A stretch of DNA of 64,000 bases from Taxawa tesnikishii (nom. ined.) (taxonomy: Eukaryota; Ascomycota; Dothideomycetes; Dothideales), in assembly GCA_030247885.1 (NCBI GenBank), contig JAPDRO010000011.1:930001-994000 (forward strand), read 5' to 3'. Below the pieces are notes generated by a model, which worked only from the letters and a program-made list of their open reading frames with translations, was not told where the DNA came from and searched no databases. Both the position numbers and the translations under genes were made by a program. Numbering within the stretch: the first letter of the stretch is position 1; every line of letters starts with the position of its first letter. Positions 47,718 through 60,154 of the stretch are shown here, one piece after another.

Positions 47718-49781
47718 ATGCCTGAGCTCATCAAGAACCATGCGGACATCGAGTCTACGCATCTCGAGGACTTGTCGCTCGAGGCCTTGCCAGTTGACTT
47801 GGATGATCCTCACCGAGCTGCCTTGGAAAACAATCCAGACCACGCCGAAAGGCCGTCATTGGCGACCATACTTGCAGTCCTGGTGAGTACAGTCTTCCAT
47901 GCGTTCTTGTTGATATTGACCAGAGCATAGTCCCTGGCGCTTTCCTACATCTGCCCGATCTCGTGCGGATTTATACTCGTCACTGGTATCATCGTGCGCG
48001 TGGAAACAGATCTCGGGGCCACGTCGGGCCAGATAACCTGGCTCGTTGGTGGCTGGTCCATCGCCTCGTCCGTATCTTTCTCAATGGCGGGTAGTTTAAG
48101 CGACGTTTTCGGCAGGCGATACACTATAATATCCGGCCAACTTATTTGCATCGTCGGCTCGGTATGCATTCGACCTGTATCGCGGTATTCTTCGTTAACA
48201 CGGTCCAGATCATCGCTGCTACGGCTCACAAAGCAAATGCTATCATCATTGGATCAACCTTCTTGGGCTTTGGTTGCGGTATCATCTTCGTTAGCTATGC
48301 TGGCATTTCGGAACTGCTACCCAACAAATGGCGGTCAGTACAACACCCTCTTCTGTGATCGTGTCGGACTGAGTCTCTTCAGGGGCGCCGGCCTGGCGTC
48401 GACGGAAGCCGCGATCAATCTCCCATGGGGCATTGCTGCCGTTCTCATCGCTACCTTACTGGCTGTGAGGACTTCTCAAGGCTGGAGATGGTGCTACTGG
48501 CTCGGCGTGATCTTCGGAGTCGTTAGCTTGCTTGGCACTTTGACCTTCTATTTTCCACCATCGCGACCACAGATGGACTACGAAAAGACCCGGTGGGAAG
48601 AGTTCAAACAGCTTGACTTCGTTGGACTTGTGTTGTACACCGGAGGCCTCACCACATTCCTCGTTGGCTTGACCTGGGCTGGGCAGGCAGGCCATGCCTG
48701 GCGAAGTGCCTCCGTTATTGCTCCCATCATTGTTGGATTTTTACCTTGGCAGCGTGTTTCGTCTATGATTTCACCGTCGCCTCCCGACCACTGTTCCCAT
48801 TGGAGATATTCAAACAGGTCCGTGACTTCACGGTCCTACTTGGTATAGTTTTCGTTGCCGGTACGTTCGTTTTGACCATTACTCCGATCAGTGACTGACC
48901 AACGTAGGTATGATATTCTATTCCATGTCGGCTTTGTTGCCCCAAGGATCCCTCTTTATCTTCACCAATGATCCATGGGAGATTGGTTATCTTGCATTAC
49001 CCAGCGGCATTTTACAGGTGAGGTCAAACCGCCACAAGGCCGCTGTGTTATCGCTAATGTCCTCAAGTTCCTCTTCGGCGCTGTCGCATCGGCACTCCTG
49101 GGCGTCTTCAAGCATCTAAAGGTGCAGATGCTCGTGGCGCTTTCGATCCAGACGATATTCACTGCGTGTCTGGCAGCTGCGATACCTCAGAACAAGATCG
49201 CATGGGCTGCGCTGCAGGCGTTCTCGACTGGACCGTTTGCGCTGGTTGTCCTTGCCTGCTATGTGATCGCGGGCCTCAACATTCCCTTGCGATACTTAGG
49301 GCTTGCGTCTGGGCTTGTCGGAACATTCAGAAGCGCAGGTGGTAGTGTCGGCAACGCTATCTTCAACGCTATCTTGAACGGAGTCGTCTCTCGCGACCTT
49401 GCTCCCGCCATAGCGGAAGCAGCCATATCGGAAGGATTCGACCCACAGCATCTGAGCGCCTTGATTCCTGCAACAATCGAGGCTGCTGTCGGGGTGCCTG
49501 GTGCATTCAGCGCTGTTCCCGGCATCCAACCTGCTATTGAGGAAGCAGTGCTCCGTGCTTTCAGAGGAGTGTATGCGAAAGCATTCCGAATGATCTTCTT
49601 TGCCACGATCCCGTTCGGAATACTGGCTATCATATTTGCTTGTCTTATGCGCGACCCTTCGAAGTATTTGACCAACCATACCGCCATCCATATGGAGAGA
49701 GAGGGCATGTTCAAGAACTCCTATGGCCACCGAGACCAGCATGTGAAGAAGACGCCAGTGGATGATGGAGAGCACAGGTGA
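47718..49781 (+). CDS. TRI12-like MFS efflux pump (DHA2 type, 14 helices)
   Basis: Proton antiporter of the fungal trichothecene-efflux-pump group, which typically exports cluster products or xenobiotics across the plasma membrane. Exons: 47718-47882, 47931-48161, 48209-48333, 48383-48860 and 48908-49781; introns are 47-49 bp. A hydrophilic acidic N-terminus of about 50 residues precedes SYICPISCGFILVTGIIV. Motifs: QITWLVGGWSIASSVSF, LSDVFGRRYTIISGQ (motif A), ELLPNKWRGAGLASTEAAIN and INLPWGIAAVLIATLL. The C-terminal half has AGLNIPLRYLGLASGLVGTF. About 620 residues. Frame slips are at T-run 48738-48742 and at GG 49017-49018, each cured by one base. Confidence 0.87.
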
Positions 49782-49960
49782 TAGACGGGCCGGGGACTGA
49801 TTTATCGACACTGTGTTCTCTCGTTCTTTCCTTTCATTGGTTCTTTGCACGGGAGTTTTCCGTAAACTCCACCGAATCTTATGGGAAAAGGCATCAGTAC
49901 GAGATAGCAAGAATAAAAATGTTGTCACAGTAGACAACGATCATTGATCTGTGCATCTCC

Positions 49961-52775
49961 TTACGCTTTCTCCGTCATGTCGCTCATGACGCGTAAGATG
50001 TGACAGAACTCGCGCGCTTTCCATCGTCCGACCTCCTGGAGGAGCGCAAGGTAATCCAAAAAGATCAACCGTGCAGATTGAAATCCACCACGGTGCAGTA
50101 TGCCCGAGAATGCAATGAAGCCGCCATTTACGATGAAGTCTCTTGCAGCACAGCTGTCTTCTCCATCACCCGAAAAGTTCGTGTCATTATCAACTAAACC
50201 AGCTAGGCCGACTTTAGTCCAGTCAATTGGACCGACAATTTCGAAGATCTTGCCAATGTCCCCCTCGTCTTGATTGTCGCCTAGCGCAAAGAGATACAGT
50301 CCAAGAACGAGGGCGGCCGAGAACAAAGCCGTCTCTGTATGAAAGAAAGTCATGTCGACTGTTCTCCTGTGCCTCATGACAAAGTAGGTTTGAGCGGCGT
50401 GGAGGCAAGCTCTACGTGCTGGAGGCGTTAAAGCCCAAAGCTTGATCTTGTCGATGGCTTCACGCGCTTTTCCAGGACCGCGGCGGCCGGCGGCGTTTTC
50501 GAATAGTGAATGATCTGAACAGATATAGAGACAAGTGATGTTCCAAGATACCAGACAATTCAAGTTGGTCTCCTCAAAGAACTCCGCGTATACCCGGTAT
50601 ACTTCCACAAGCAAGGACGAAACCCGCTGAGCTTGAGGATTTTGGCCCAACAATGTTCTGGTTTGACCTTCTGGGTTTCTGCCTTGCGGGTCACACTCCC
50701 TCAGGTGGTGGTCGATGTTCGCTTGCGATAGTCTAGCCCACAGTGTCGAGAGCAGACCAAACATGCCCAGATGGTCTTGCAAAGGAGGTAGAATTGCTGC
50801 GTCTTGATAGATCAAAATCGAATTGCCACGAGGAAGGGCTTGATTTCCTGAGAGACTTCGCCAGACCACTGCATCACAAGCGTTAAAAAGCTCGATTCGA
50901 CAAGGGAGTGAGAAGTGTCTCGTGTCCGATCGAATGACTGGTTTGACTTCGAGGCTGTGCGCATAAAATGCGTCAATCATGATAAGACAAACGGTGAGAC
51001 TATAATCGGAGATTAGTGTCAATACAGTTGAGTGATCCTACTATTGAGGCTTGAGCTACCGTTTTGTGCTTTCCACGCGAGCCCATGCTTTCCAACGTGC
51101 GGTATCATTTTGGGTATGCTGGATGATGGCATCGCAGATAGGGATCTCCCCTCATAGACGAAGAGACCGTGCCATTCTGACATCTATCGCAAGCTTAGCT
51201 TGATGGAGCAACGACGATGCGACAGACACAAACCGTTAAAGTCTCACGATACAGCATCTTGAATTGATCGTCCATTGCTGCGCCCTGACGCCGAATCAAT
51301 CGTGTGTCCGAGATATTGGCGATGTATCTGAAGACTTACTGGTGTGATAGTAGCGAGCTGAATGACTAAAACGGCTGATGCGAGGACCGACAAGAACACA
51401 TGTGGCGAACAGCTCGATAGGTTCTTCTCTGCAAGCTCCGAGCGACATTTCCTTACTATGAACTAGTTTTGGTTAGCCGGGCGTACAATTTTCGTCACAA
51501 CATGGCAGGAAATCAGACGATTACCGGAAAAACTACTCGCACGAACTCGATCAAGCCTTCGTCATCCAGATAAGCGAGCCCAATCAGACACATTGGGAAG
51601 AGGAGAAATTCCGGAACCAGTGGAGCTTGGAAAGTGGGCTCGTGAATGATGGGCAACATGGCTTGGAAGCGACGAAAGTAGATCGTCAAGGCTGTGGCGA
51701 GCACCCTGTGGTTGGGAACACGGAGATGAGGCTGTGATCCTCTTTCTACTATGACCTTCGGAGTTCCCGAATGTGGAGGCGTATCCGTTACTGAGGCCGA
51801 GAACCCATAATATTTTTCAATGCGTGTGCGACATCTATCATCGAATCGGTACATTCCTTGCTTGTCCAAATCCGGAAGCTGAGCATCGGAGTGTTGCGAT
51901 GCAGCATCGGCGAAGACGTTGTCAGTCCTCATTCTAACGATTTCCTCCCAGCAATGTTTCAGTATGCGCGATGGCTGTTGAGGTCGCCTCAAAGGCCAGA
52001 GGCGCTCGACCTGGGAGAATCGGTTATCCGGCATGCCCTCCACTGGCGGTGCCGCAGAATGTTGATCGTTCTGGACATCATAAGTAGATGGAAGGGGTTC
52101 AGCCCAGTCGAGAGAATCGAGGTTCATAGGAGCCCAGAAGTCGAGCGAGAGGAAGGGCACTTCCATTGAGAGGCTAGCTTCGACCATGCTGTCGTCAAAG
52201 ATCGGGAAGGTCCAATCGCCCTCGGACTCTTGATCTTCAGCCATTGTTCCTGTCACTGGGATATTTTGCAACTCAAGATCAAAGTTGGACGTGACGGCTG
52301 CTGATTGCTCTTCGGGCGCATAGCCATCGATGTCCATGCGACTAACGATGGACTGTCGGGTATCAACCCCAACAAGGTGTGATGGCAGAATCTCTGCAAT
52401 ACTAACAGGACAGGAAGAGCTGGGTTGCCCACTGCCCTGGCGCACGTACATATCAGCGTTCGATTCTAGGCTCGCTGGCGAAAGTACCTCAACAGTCGAA
52501 GATCGGAGACTGCGTAGAGGCCTTTGACTGGATACGCGGCTTGCGCGACGTTGGTCACGTTCCCTCCTGAGCTCGTTATCCTGCGTGTGGTGCTGTTGTC
52601 TAATGTGGCGAGATAGCACATCACTGCGCGCATAGCAGCGTCCGCAGCTGCCGCATTCGAAGGGTTTCTCTCCAGTGTGGGCTCTTTCATGACGACTGAG
52701 ATGCTCGGCCTTTGAGAATTTGCGCTGGCAAAAGCGGCATCCTCTGGTACTTGGATCCGCGTCCGCGTCATTCAT
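49961..52775 (-). CDS. C2H2 zinc-finger transcription factor with fungal-specific TF domain
   Basis: Probable pathway regulator. Two classic fingers occupy residues about 13-62: CRFCQRKFSKAEHLSRHERAH, then TGEKP, then CGSCGRCYARSDVLSRHIRQQH. A Ser-rich and acidic linker follows, then the start of a fungal-trans domain (YFRRFQAMLPIIHEPTFQAP, CLIGLAYLDD) at 51513-51650. The C-terminal half resumes at 49961-51022 (LLVEVYRVYAEFFEETN; ALFSAALVLGLYLFALGD; SARLIFLDYLALLQEVGRWK). The 490 bp between are split by introns or another frame slip I cannot settle; an exon candidate lies at about 51300-51460. Total about 850-900 residues. Expressed divergently from the first P450. Confidence 0.82.
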
Positions 52776-53837
52776 GCTTTGAACCTCGTCCCTGTTTCCT
52801 TCTTGACCCGCACCGTATCGCTTATCCTACGACTTGACGTTGCCACGCCTATGTTTCCAAACTAGTTTCCGCTGTTACAGTACTCAAATTCCAGCTTCTC
52901 CGGGAACAGTTGATGCTTGGCGGAGAAGCGTGACTTCTGTGGGGGTGCGGGGGAACTCTACAGACCATGGCTGCGTTACGTAATCCTAAGAACACGTGCT
53001 GACTAGATACACATCTTTTAGCAAGTACACTCACTCCAGAGCGTGTGTTGAGCCGATTGAATGTCGACGTCTATGTCTGCACGATGCCGAACCCAAAGTT
53101 CAGAGTCGAGCCCACGTTGAGACATTGACAGCCACGCTCAGATCATCTTTGTAGACTGCAGAAGACGCACCAAACCAATAGCAGTCACCACGAACACGGA
53201 ATGCAGCACGACCCATCACAAGGTGGTCGAGCGCGCATCTAACCGAGTAAGAACCCACGGTTTCCTGTCCACTTTCCGGCGAGCACACATGAGTAGCGCT
53301 GCGACGACAGATGGCATCTACGGAGACACGCATCTGGGAGAATGACGCGTCATGCGTTGTTATCGGCTTGTAGTGTTACTCGAATGGGGTTCCGCTGGGT
53401 TTGTTCGAACTCCTGGTTTGGAAGCAAGCCCTGTATCCGCTTTGCAGCTCCCTCAAGCCACAAACGGTTTCGCCCAATCAATTTCGCTCCCCACCTCATC
53501 TCCTTAGATGTGGGGCTGCACATGATTGGATGACTACCCCACTCTTTGTCTCTGGAGCCAGACGCCGTGTAGACTAATCACGTCTTCTATACATCTTCGT
53601 AAGGTGCTCTACTGGATAGGACATTGTGGGGACCCTGCTCACATTTACTCGTCCTACAGCGGGAATGGAAGATCGGCTGTCCCACATGCGGATGTGTGAG
53701 AATTACGATGCCGGCAGGTCAGCTGTGGAGCGTCGGACATCGAGAGTTCGTCCTAATAAGCATGGTCTCGCACCTGCAGGAGAGCGTGTTCGAGACTTAG
53801 ATTTCGAACACCCGATCCTTTCAATTTCCCCTGCACC
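52776..53837. promoter_or_regulatory. Divergent promoter region, regulator / P450-1
   Basis: 1.06 kb between two divergent starts. No coding region, repeat or clear operator seen by eye. Confidence 0.45.
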
Positions 53838-55543
53838 ATGGTTGCTGGCACTTTGACCACGTTAGTGTCGCGTTCGACGGCATGGTTGACGGCTTCCACT
53901 CGAGCGCATCTATCCCTAGTTGCTGCAGGTTTCGTCGTCCTCGGCATTGTTTTCTACGGACTTATCGACTACGGACGAGTCTTGGCAAAGAGGCAGAAAT
54001 TGCCCCCGGTCCGTTTCCTTTGCCTTTTGTAGGCAATCATTTTCAGATCAAGCTCCCACGGCCATGGTTATGGCTAGACGCCCTATCAAAGCAATATGAT
54101 AGCTCGATGATAACAATATGGCATGGCCATAAGCCGAGCATATTCATTCACGATGCCTGGACCATATCGGACATGTTGGAGAAGCGCGCGAACATCTATT
54201 CGTCTAGACCACCGCTAGTGATGCTGGGCGATTCGAGAGGCGCTACGGAATATGATCAGGCAGTCCTTGCATATGGAGATGTTTGGAGGCAACACCGTCG
54301 CCTTATGCACACAGCCGTCGGCACGCAAGCCGTCCGAGCATACCGTCCGCTCCAGGATAAGGAGATCAAGGTCATGATGCGCGATCTGCTCTCACAGCCA
54401 GATAACTTTGTGAAAGCAATCGAGCGATACTCGGTGTCCGTCGTTTCATGCATTGGATTTGGCCGGCGCATCGACAAGATGGACGACAACGTCGGTCAAG
54501 TTGCACTCAAATTCATGGAAGGAGTCGACTTGGTCATACCTGGTATGTTCCTCATGGAGTCAATGCCTATTCTTCTGCAACTGCCCCGTATGATATATCC
54601 TCTCAGCGCCAAGAGCTTGGGAAATGGAAAGAAGATGATCCAGTTCTTCTCAGCCTTGTGCAAGGAGGCTGGCATGTCCACGCAAGACAACTTCGCCAAG
54701 GGTCTTCTCAGGGCACAACAGCAGAATGGTTTGCGCGATGAGGAAATTGCATTCCTGACAGGCAATCTCATTGGTGGAGGCGTCGATACTACAGCAAGCA
54801 CTACAATCACTTTCATCTTCGCCATGTGTGTTTTTTCCGACGTCCAAAAGAAGGCCCAAGAGGAGCTTGATCGAGTCGTTGGGGATAGGATGCCGGATTG
54901 GCAGGATGAGGCTCGATTATCATATATCCGGGCCCTGGTAGATGAGACCCTGCGGTGGAGAACTGTGACCATTCTCGGAGGAATACCGCATGCGAACACT
55001 GAGGAAGATGTTTTCGGAGACTATGTCATCCCAAAGGACACTTGGATTGCTGGCAATATCTGGAGCATTCACCGCAATCCTACCGACTTCCCTGAGCCGG
55101 ATATCTTCAGGCCAGAGCGATTTCTCAACGAGAAGAAACCCTTCCCTAGTAAGAAAGGCCATGCTGCGTTTGGATGGGGCCGCCGAGCATGCAGCGGACA
55201 GCCACTTGCCGAACAAGGATTATTCATGACTTTTGCCCGACTTCTATGGGCCTTTGATCTTCGTCCAGGCTTGGATGAGAACGTAAGTATTGCTTGCAGC
55301 ACCCAGCTCATGTGACGTACACTGATACTGACGTTACTGGCTCCACAGGGAATAGAACAAAAGCTTGATATCTTTGCCTTCACCGAGTCAGAGAACATGC
55401 GTCCTGAACCTTTCAGAGTGCGAATCTCTCCACGTACTGAGCAGAAGAAGGCACTTATCCTAGAGGAGGCTGCTCACGCGAGAGATCAGTTAAGAGAATT
55501 CGACGGAATTACGAAAGTCGAACTAGAGCCGCTCGAGATTTAG
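53838..55543 (+). CDS. Cytochrome P450 monooxygenase 1
   Basis: Membrane-anchored ER P450. The start at 53838 gives an N-terminal anchor, LSLVAAGFVVLGIVFYGLI, and a Pro-rich hinge KLPPGPFPLPFVGNHF. The I-helix is GNLIGGGVDTTAST, the ExxR motif is in DETLRWR and the heme loop is FGWGRRACSGQPLAEQ with the Cys ligand. Exons 53838-55282 and 55349-55543, with a 66-bp intron. About 546 residues. The frame slips at C-run 54003-54007 in the hinge; one more C joins anchor to core. The N-terminal half resembles fungal O-methylsterigmatocystin-oxidoreductase-like P450s (CYP64-type) as I recall them; the substrate is unknown. Confidence 0.9.
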
Positions 55544-56225
55544 CATAGTGCATGTTTAGATGTTCGTTACTCGGATTTTGTAGAGGGGTGATCGGCTAGT
55601 TGTGCTGTAACATAGGCATCGCCCAGGGGTACTTCATAGGAGAGGTGTCTACATTCAATAGCTCTGTTCTCATAGACCGAAGGACCGTGCCTCTCACATA
55701 CGTCTCTGCCTATTTGCACAAGGTAGGAGATTCAAACTTGCTGCGATCCGTCTCTAACAACGGAGACGTTGATAGGCTGATCAACGCATACGTGACTTCC
55801 CTTTGGACGTTCAATCTAGCAGGGGTACATGAGCTCGTCTCTCTTATGCCTCCTAGGTCTTCTTATATGTGCATGATAACATCAGGGAATATGGGCTGGA
55901 CGGCGAGGTGATGCTGGCTGCTCTATGAGATACCTGGAACTTCATTATATACTTCACGAACGTAAGCTCGACATTGGGAAGTACCCTTGATGCTCAACTT
56001 TATCCGCACTAACTTGCGTCGAAAAGGAATTTGTTCCAAACGCCGACTACTCCTGGGGAACCGAGCGGGGTAATAGAACAGAACCGAGGCATCCGGGCAT
56101 CCCCCTTAGAAGCTCCCCATACAGACTTACCATGAGTTGTCCTTCTCTTCCATAGTGTGTTTTAGGATAAACCCTTCCTTTTTGAGGAGGCATCGTCAGC
56201 TGTTACTTGAGAGCTCAGTAAAATC
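55544..56225. other. Intergenic between the two P450 genes
   Basis: No gene recognised. It holds the 3' flank of P450-1 and the promoter of P450-2. Confidence 0.5.
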
Positions 56226-57795
56226 ATGTTTGCCCAGATGTTCACAACGTCCCTAATCGCAGGAGCTCTTATCCTTGTTTATCTAGGTGTCTTTGTTATC
56301 TACAACCTTTTCCTGCATCCACTACGAGACTATCCAGGACCCGGATTAGCCAGAATCTCCGGACTGTGGAAGTTCATAGGCAATTTGCAAGGACGCAAAG
56401 CGCACCGTATTCATCAAGCGCATCTGGCGTATGGACCTGTAGTACGGACCGCTCCTAACGAGCTAGACTTTTCGGATCCACGCGCAGTGAAGGACATCTA
56501 TGGCTCGAGCGCATTTGCGAAGGAGGATCGCTTCTACTTCGCCAAGCGTATTTTCCATGAGAACCATCTGCTGAGTTTTCGCGACAACGAAGTGCATAAG
56601 CAGCGCAAGAAGCTGTTGCAACGAGGGTTTTCACAGGCCAGCATGCTTGAGTTCGAACCGCAGCTAGGCAACAAAATCAGTACCCTGCTAGATCAGCTAT
56701 ATAAAGCCCCGCAACCAGTCGACATCTACCAATGGGCGCATTGGCTGGGCTTTGACACAATTTACCACTTGATGTTCGACGAGGATCCTGGCTCAGTGAA
56801 GGAAGGACAACCGCACTGGGTTATGGCCTATATGCGGGCTTGGCGACCGACCTTTATATATAAGGAGATGTTCCCTCAGCTCGAGCAATACGGCCCCTAC
56901 GTGCCCGGATATATCGGCGACTACTTTCGCGCAGTGCAGAAATGGAAGCATTACGCCACGGACCTTGTGAAAAGCTGTCGTACAAGAGGCACGAAGACGC
57001 CCTTCTTGTCCAACGCCCTTGCTGGAGAAGATGGTGCTCTCGGCCGCCCGTTAACAGATTCCGAGCTTGCGGAAGAGTGCATGGGCGGAATGTTTGGCGG
57101 TAGTGGGACCACGGCCAACACGTTCGTCTACATACTCTGGGGTGTTCTGCGCAACCCAAATGTTCACCGCAGGCTATGGGATGAGCTCAGTGATGCCTTT
57201 CCAGATCACGATAGTGTACCCAGCGCGGCAGAGTGCGCCAAGCTACCGTATCTCCAGGCTGTTATCAACGAAACCTTAAGAAGAAATCCTACTATCATTG
57301 CCACACTACCACGTGTTGCAGTAGAAGACACACAAGTCGCTGGCGTGCCAATCCTGAAGGGAGTAAGTTTCACTTCATCTTCAACCAGTAATTCGCAGCT
57401 TACTGTGCTATAGACCATCGTCTACGTACAGAACTACACCATCCATCGAAATGAGGAAGCCTTTCCCGACCCCGAAGCCTTCCGCCCTGAACGTTGGCTA
57501 GACGAGGAAGGCGAGGATTTGCGGAAAGTGGCGTTCAACCCATTTTCGACCGGACAAAGACAATGCGCGGGCATTAAGTATGGAAACCCAGACGAAGCTG
57601 TAGAAGGCTTGCAAGCTGACCACGAAACGTAGTGTTGCCAGGATGGAGCTCAACAAGCTTGTCGCGGCGTTTTTCCTGCGCTTCCATGCAGAGGTCGATG
57701 CCTCAATGACAGAGGATCAGATGGAGATGTTTGACCAGTTTAGTGCCAGTCCTGTTGGTGGTCGGCTTCTGATAAGGGTGAGGTTAAACCAATGA
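56226..57795 (+). CDS. Cytochrome P450 monooxygenase 2 (CYP65-like)
   Basis: Single N-terminal anchor (LIAGALILVYLGVFVIYNLF), then NLFLHPLRDYPGPGLARISG, typical of the benzoate-hydroxylase/isotrichodermin-hydroxylase clan. The I-helix is MGGMFGGSGTTANTF, ExxR is in INETLRR, and PERW and the heme loop FSTGQRQCAGINVARMEL are present. Exons 56226-57362, 57414-57577 and 57633-57795; introns are 51 and 55 bp. About 487 residues. No frame slip is needed anywhere, unlike almost all other genes here. Together with P450-1, the monooxygenase and the pump it fits an oxidative tailoring set. Confidence 0.92.
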
Positions 57796-57946
57796 ACGAG
57801 GTAGAACAAACGGCAGAACCAAATTCTACTCTTCCTGTTTTTGATGAGCATCGCGGAAAAAATTATGCGGGATGCATGCTACGTGCTCAATTAAGATAGC
57901 GTTAGAGTTTGAGCTTAAAATTGCACCCACTAGAGTCATATAAGGG

Positions 57947-58303
57947 CTAAGTTATAGTTTCTTTTATTTACTAGGTTTTTCTAAGCTTATAATAACTAGC
58001 TAAGATAATATCTTACTTATTAGAAAGTTAAATTTCTTAAAGTTATAAGTATCTTTATTTATAATATTATATATTACTTTTATTAACTAAATAAGTATAA
58101 ATTAAGACTAAATAACTACTAGGTCCTTATAAGTAGCTTACTAGTAATTATATAAATTACTTTTTCTTTAAGTTTTATAAGGCGCTTTAATCTTAGCTTA
58201 TAGTTATATTAAGAGTATTATTTAGTATATTACTCTTATAATATTAATTAGAGTATAATATATACTACTATAATATATCTTTTAGTTTAAATTTACTTAA
58301 ATA
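57947..58303 (+). repeat. Direct repeat, copy 1 (A+T-rich)
   Basis: Shares a colinear sequence beginning CTAAGTTATAGTTTCTTTTATTTA with 59477-60003, but lacks about 170 bp of its middle. It abuts the left end of the pogo-like element. It may be part of an older element. Confidence 0.7.
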
Positions 58304-58305
58304 TA

Positions 58306-60152
58306 ACGTGTTTTATAAGTAAGTCGACTACTTAAGTAAGTCGACTACCTTACAAAACTAAAATACTTACGTAGTAATATTACGTAATACTATAATACTT
58401 TATAGTAGTTTATAGAATAGTATATAATTATTTAGAAACATCGCTATCTTTTATATCCTTTATTTCTACTTTATAAGTATAAGAGTTATACTTAGTTTTA
58501 TTATAATAATTATAACGCTACTTTACGTATACTTTCTTTATAGCCTTCTCGCCGTTATTACTACTACTACCCTCCTTAGTAGCAACTAAATTAGCTACCT
58601 TACCTACTATTAGAGTCTCTTCTATTCGTATATATTACCTTTTATAACTCTTACGCTTTATAGTTACCTTAATTACGTCTTATAAACGCGCTATTTCTTC
58701 GTATATTAATACTATCTTATACGCTATCTACTAAGTACTCTTAGTTAACTACTTAACTTACTTATTTAAAGAACTTACTAGAGACTTTTAATGTTTTTAT
58801 ATATAATTTCGAATTAGCGTTAATTACGCCTTTATTTTGCTAGTATTACGTAGTATTTTCGCCTCCTATTTAACTATACTTAGTATAGGCGGCGTTAGCG
58901 TATATAGCCTTATATTTAACTTCGATAATATAGCCTCTAAGTTATATAAAACTAGCCTAGCGCTTTAAAACTCTACGTAGATATTCTCCTATATAAATAC
59001 CTTTTTAAAAGCTACTTTAAAGGTAATTAAAAAGGTTTCTTTTATAATATAATAAACGCGACTATATACTAAGGCTAAGATCTCGTTACTATATAGGCGC
59101 TTTAGTAGTAAGTAGTAAATAACGTTAAGTAACTATAATAAATATAAAGAGTATAAAGGTATATAGAAAGTTATAATATTATTTTCCTTATAGTAATCTT
59201 AAAATTCGACTAAGTAGTAGCTCTCGTAGCTATTAATAATAAGTAGCCTATATACTCTAATAGTATAAGCCTTTGTATACATATTAAAGTACTTAAGCTA
59301 CGCGAGCGTAAACTTATTATTAGTCTAACTAGTAAAGGAGACCTTAATAATTTAGTTATAAAGTAAATTGTTAAATTAAGTTAAGATAAGGACCTTACTT
59401 ACGAAGATAATAAAGAGTAAAATAACGCGCCCTATAGCCTCGATACCTTATATTAAAGTAACTTACTTATAATTACTAAGTTATAGTTTCTTTTATTTAT
59501 TAAGTTTCTCTAAGCTTATAATAACTAGCTAAGATAATATCTTACTTATTAAAAAGCTAAATTTATTAAAGTTATAAGTATTTTTATTTAAGATATTATA
59601 CTTTACTTTTATTAACTAAATAAGCGTAAACTAGGGCTAAATAACTACCGAATCCTTATAGGTAACTTACTAGTAATTATATAAATAGCTTTATTACGTT
59701 CGTAACTTAAGCGTATACTTAATAAAGTTATTAACTTAGTTCTTACTAATAGGCTTCTTATTATACTTTCTTAGTAGTTTATTTACTATATTTTATACGT
59801 TTCCCTTTAAGAGTAATATATTATATAAACTCTCGTCTAGTATATACTATATTATTACTTCCTCTTTTAGTTTTATAAGGCGCTTTAATTTCGGCTTATA
59901 GTCGCATTAAAAGCGCCGTTTAATACGTTAGTTTTATAGCGTTAATTAGAGTATAATATATACTACTATAGCGCGTCTCTTACTTTAAATTTACTTAGAT
60001 ATAATATTAGAGATAGTAAAGTATATATTTCCTTTAGTATAAGTATATTACACGTTACGTTATTAAGGTATTACGTAATGTTACTACGTAGGTATTTTAG
60101 TTTTACGAGGTAGTTAACTTACTTAAGTAACTAACTTACTTATAAAATACGT
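58306..60152 (-). mobile_element. Pogo/Fot1-like DNA transposon A, incomplete
   Basis: About 80-bp terminal inverted repeats (58306-58390 and 60070-60152) begin ACGTRTTTTATAAGTAAGT and are flanked by TA at 58304-58305 and 60153-60154. On the minus strand from about 59470 to 58450 RIP-worn frames follow a CENP-B/pogo DDE transposase: ..AIGRVILLFIIF, LLIINSYESYYLVEF, FYIPLYSLYLL and LKRLYSNEI. The end carries a Cys/His-knuckle-like pattern and an acidic tail near 58450-58520. The N-terminal DNA-binding half is missing; a direct repeat stands in its place. Length 1,847 bp. Confidence 0.75.
59477..60003 (+). repeat. Direct repeat, copy 2, inside the pogo-like element
   Basis: The longer copy. 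It occupies the place where the N-terminal half of the pogo-like transposase would be expected. Confidence 0.7.
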
Positions 60153-60154
60153 TA

